Assembly: GCA_001485605.1 (NCBI GenBank)
Contig: FAON01000007.1
Location: 62,001-126,000 of the forward strand
DNA length: 64,000 nt
Source of the DNA: Candidatus Kryptobacter tengchongensis
GTDB taxonomy: Bacteria; Bacteroidota; Ignavibacteria; Kryptoniales; Kryptoniaceae
Direction: 5' to 3'
Shown one piece after another: positions 62,377 to 64,000 of the stretch (position 1 is its first letter; the number at the start of each line of letters is the position of its first letter). The notes beneath the pieces were generated by a model. It did not search any database and was not told where the DNA came from. It saw only the letters and a list, made by a program, of their open reading frames with translations. The translations under genes were made by a program, and so were the position numbers.

Positions 62377-64000
62377 ATGTCCCTTGAAATTACATACAAA
62401 GACTTGCTTTCAATCCAGCAAGCGCGAGAACTCATAGCAAAAGCAAAAGAAGCTTTCCTTGAATACAAAAATTATTCACAAGAACAAGTTGACAAAATAG
62501 TTCGTGCAATGTTTGAAGCTGGATACGAAGCCTCAGAACGACTTGCAAAACTTGCTGTTGAAGAAACGGGAATTGGAAAATGGGAGGATAAAAAATTAAA
62601 AAATGAATTCGCCACAAAATTTACATACGAATCAATCAAAAATTTAAAAACCGTCGGTGTTATAAATTACGACAAATCAAAGCGAGTTGTTGAAATTGCT
62701 GAGCCAATGGGTGTAATATCTGCACTTATTCCAACGACAAATCCAACTTCAACCGCGATGTTTAAAGCTTTAATTTGTGCAAAGACGAGAAACGCGCTTG
62801 TCGTAAGCCCACATCCAAGAGCTGTAAAATCCACCTACGAAGCAATCCAAATAATGCAAACAGCAGCTGAAAAAGCTGGGGCACCGAGAAACTTATTCCA
62901 ATGTATGACAGAAGTTACAATTGAAGGAACAATGGAGCTCCTAAAACATCGGGATGTATCTTTAATCCTTGCAACCGGTAGCACTCAAATGGTCAAAATG
63001 GTCTATAGCATTGGGAAACCAGCATATGGAGTTGGGTCTGGAAATGTCCCCGCTTTCATTGAAAGGACCGCGAATATAAAAAAAGCAGTTGCAGATATAA
63101 TCTTTGGCAAAACATTTGACTATGGAACACTTTGTTCTGCTGAAAATGCCGTTGTTTGCGATTCACCGATAAGAGAACAGGTGATTTACGAATTCAAAAA
63201 ACGAGGTGCTCACTTTTGCAATCCAGATGAGAAAGAAAAACTTGAGAAAATAATTCTCACCCCCCAAGGCGGAATAAATCCAGAAATTGTCGGAAAACCA
63301 GCAGCCTACATCGCACAAAAAGCAGGTTTTTCCGTCCCCGAACAAACAACCGTGTTAATAGCTGAACTTGAAGGTGTGGGAAAACAATATCCGCTCTCCG
63401 TTGAAAAACTCTCACCAATCCTCGCCTTCTATACAGTTGACGGATGGAGAGAAGGCTGTCATAAATGTATTGAACTACTTGAATTCGGAGGGCTTGGACA
63501 CACAATGGTCATACACTCAAGCGACCCCGACATAATTACGAAATTTGCCCTTGAAAAACCCGCTTTCAGAGTCCTCGTGAATACAGTTGCTGCACTTGGA
63601 GCTGTCGGCTATACAACAGGTCTTGACCCATCAATGACACTTGGACCGGGAACACTTGGACATTCAATTATTTCGGAAAATGTCACTGCAAGACATCTAA
63701 TCCAAATAAAACGATTAGCCTATGAGCTACTCCCTCTGCACGATATTGAAGGCAACAGAATCCAAATCTCCGATGCAAAAAGATTTCATACATCTACCAC
63801 CGAAACAAAAGATATAAAAAGCATACTTGAAGAAATTGAAGAAAGAATACGATTAAAAGCTGGGAACCCACCTGTTTCAACTGGGACGAAATTAGAATCA
63901 ACCACTGATGAAAGAAAAACCAAAATCTATGGCTCTGGTATAACCGAGGAAGAAATTGAAAAAATAATCAGGGACTTTCAATCAAAATATCCCGGCAGGT
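62377..64000 (+). CDS. CoA-acylating aldehyde dehydrogenase (partial at window end)
   Basis: The first 541 codons of an acylating aldehyde dehydrogenase, of the PduP/EutE or AdhE N-terminal type, which converts aldehydes to acyl-CoA with NAD. Visible features: PMGVISALIPTTNPTSTAMFK, the NAD-binding ATGSTQMVKMVYS, the catalytic Cys253 in YGTLCSAENAVV, and the tail LGPGTLGHSIISENVTARHL. Residues ~480-541 form an extra tail with ITEEEIEKIIRDFQSKYPG, an amphipathic helix of the kind that targets enzymes to bacterial microcompartments. The stop lies beyond the window. No clear ribosome-binding site is seen; the repeat array ends just upstream. Confidence 0.88.
   Translation, partial: MSLEITYKDLLSIQQARELIAKAKEAFLEYKNYSQEQVDKIVRAMFEAGYEASERLAKLAVEETGIGKWEDKKLKNEFATKFTYESIKNLKTVGVINYDKSKRVVEIAEPMGVISALIPTTNPTSTAMFKALICAKTRNALVVSPHPRAVKSTYEAIQIMQTAAEKAGAPRNLFQCMTEVTIEGTMELLKHRDVSLILATGSTQMVKMVYSIGKPAYGVGSGNVPAFIERTANIKKAVADIIFGKTFDYGTLCSAENAVVCDSPIREQVIYEFKKRGAHFCNPDEKEKLEKIILTPQGGINPEIVGKPAAYIAQKAGFSVPEQTTVLIAELEGVGKQYPLSVEKLSPILAFYTVDGWREGCHKCIELLEFGGLGHTMVIHSSDPDIITKFALEKPAFRVLVNTVAALGAVGYTTGLDPSMTLGPGTLGHSIISENVTARHLIQIKRLAYELLPLHDIEGNRIQISDAKRFHTSTTETKDIKSILEEIEERIRLKAGNPPVSTGTKLESTTDERKTKIYGSGITEEEIEKIIRDFQSKYPGR

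Noticed and set aside
62268-62468. Protein genes on the minus strand of the repeat array
   Set aside because: The frame is open only because the repeats lack stops; the product is repeat-derived and overlaps the aldehyde dehydrogenase start.

Overview
The window is an AT-rich, gene-dense piece of bacterial chromosome, about 60 protein genes and two intact tRNAs. Several markers point to the Bacteroidota/Ignavibacteria side of the FCB group: a secreted protein ending in a type IX secretion (T9SS) sorting domain, BshA of bacillithiol synthesis, a DUF3098 protein, TonB-dependent and Omp-type outer-membrane proteins, and promoters of the form TT(T)G, about 20 nt, TAnnTT. A complete flagellar export block, 2-oxoacid:ferredoxin oxidoreductase, Lys/Glu/Ile-rich proteins and an acylating aldehyde dehydrogenase would fit a thermophilic lineage such as Candidatus Kryptonia, but that placement is inference from the sequence alone.

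Layout. 1-546: a tRNA-Pro(GGG) flanked by two decayed copies of itself that carry tiny tandem hairpins. 547-6678 (minus): GT9 glycosyltransferase, large multi-domain sensor kinase, M28 peptidase. 6825-11388 (plus): one operon of ECF sigma factor, anti-sigma factor, TlpA-like thioredoxin, universal stress protein and a membrane HdrD/EtfD-like Fe-S oxidoreductase, closed by a terminator. 11386-12144 (minus): an unknown protein. 12391-15493: 2-oxoacid:ferredoxin oxidoreductase alpha, a membrane-anchored hendecad coiled-coil protein, and a fused beta-gamma subunit. 15509-19068: DUF72, GT9, Eis-like acetyltransferase and a thioredoxin-like protein. 19377-25159: TrmH methyltransferase, AlbA_2 protein, MtgA, RuvX, RelA/SpoT and BshA. 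25164-28292 (minus): Spy-like protein, a second anti-sigma/sigma pair, a lipoprotein and a HIT hydrolase.

28428-35713 (minus) is a tight flagellar block in transcription order fliL-fliM-fliN-fliO-fliP-fliQ-fliR-flhB-flhA. 35914-38902 (minus) holds a di-haem cytochrome c peroxidase, a Tat-exported metallophosphoesterase and a mono-haem cytochrome. Then come tRNA-Ala(CGC), NhaA, a third sigma/anti-sigma pair whose anti-sigma factor ends in a CxxCH haem-type motif, RtcB, a porin, a PpiD-type chaperone, several small proteins, a lipoprotein/TonB receptor pair, ClpB, DnaK, a Sua5/TsaC protein, a repeat-rich coiled coil, the T9SS cargo protein, RuvB and a PPC/DUF296 protein.

The most unusual region is 61467-62352. 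Eight double-hairpin repeat units of roughly 62-70 bp form an array, and a DUF559 (Vsr-fold) endonuclease gene fills the loop of the second hairpin of the fourth unit, starting in one arm and stopping at the other. This looks like an undescribed REP-like element carrying its own nuclease. The window ends inside a CoA-acylating aldehyde dehydrogenase whose C-terminal extension could be a bacterial-microcompartment targeting helix.
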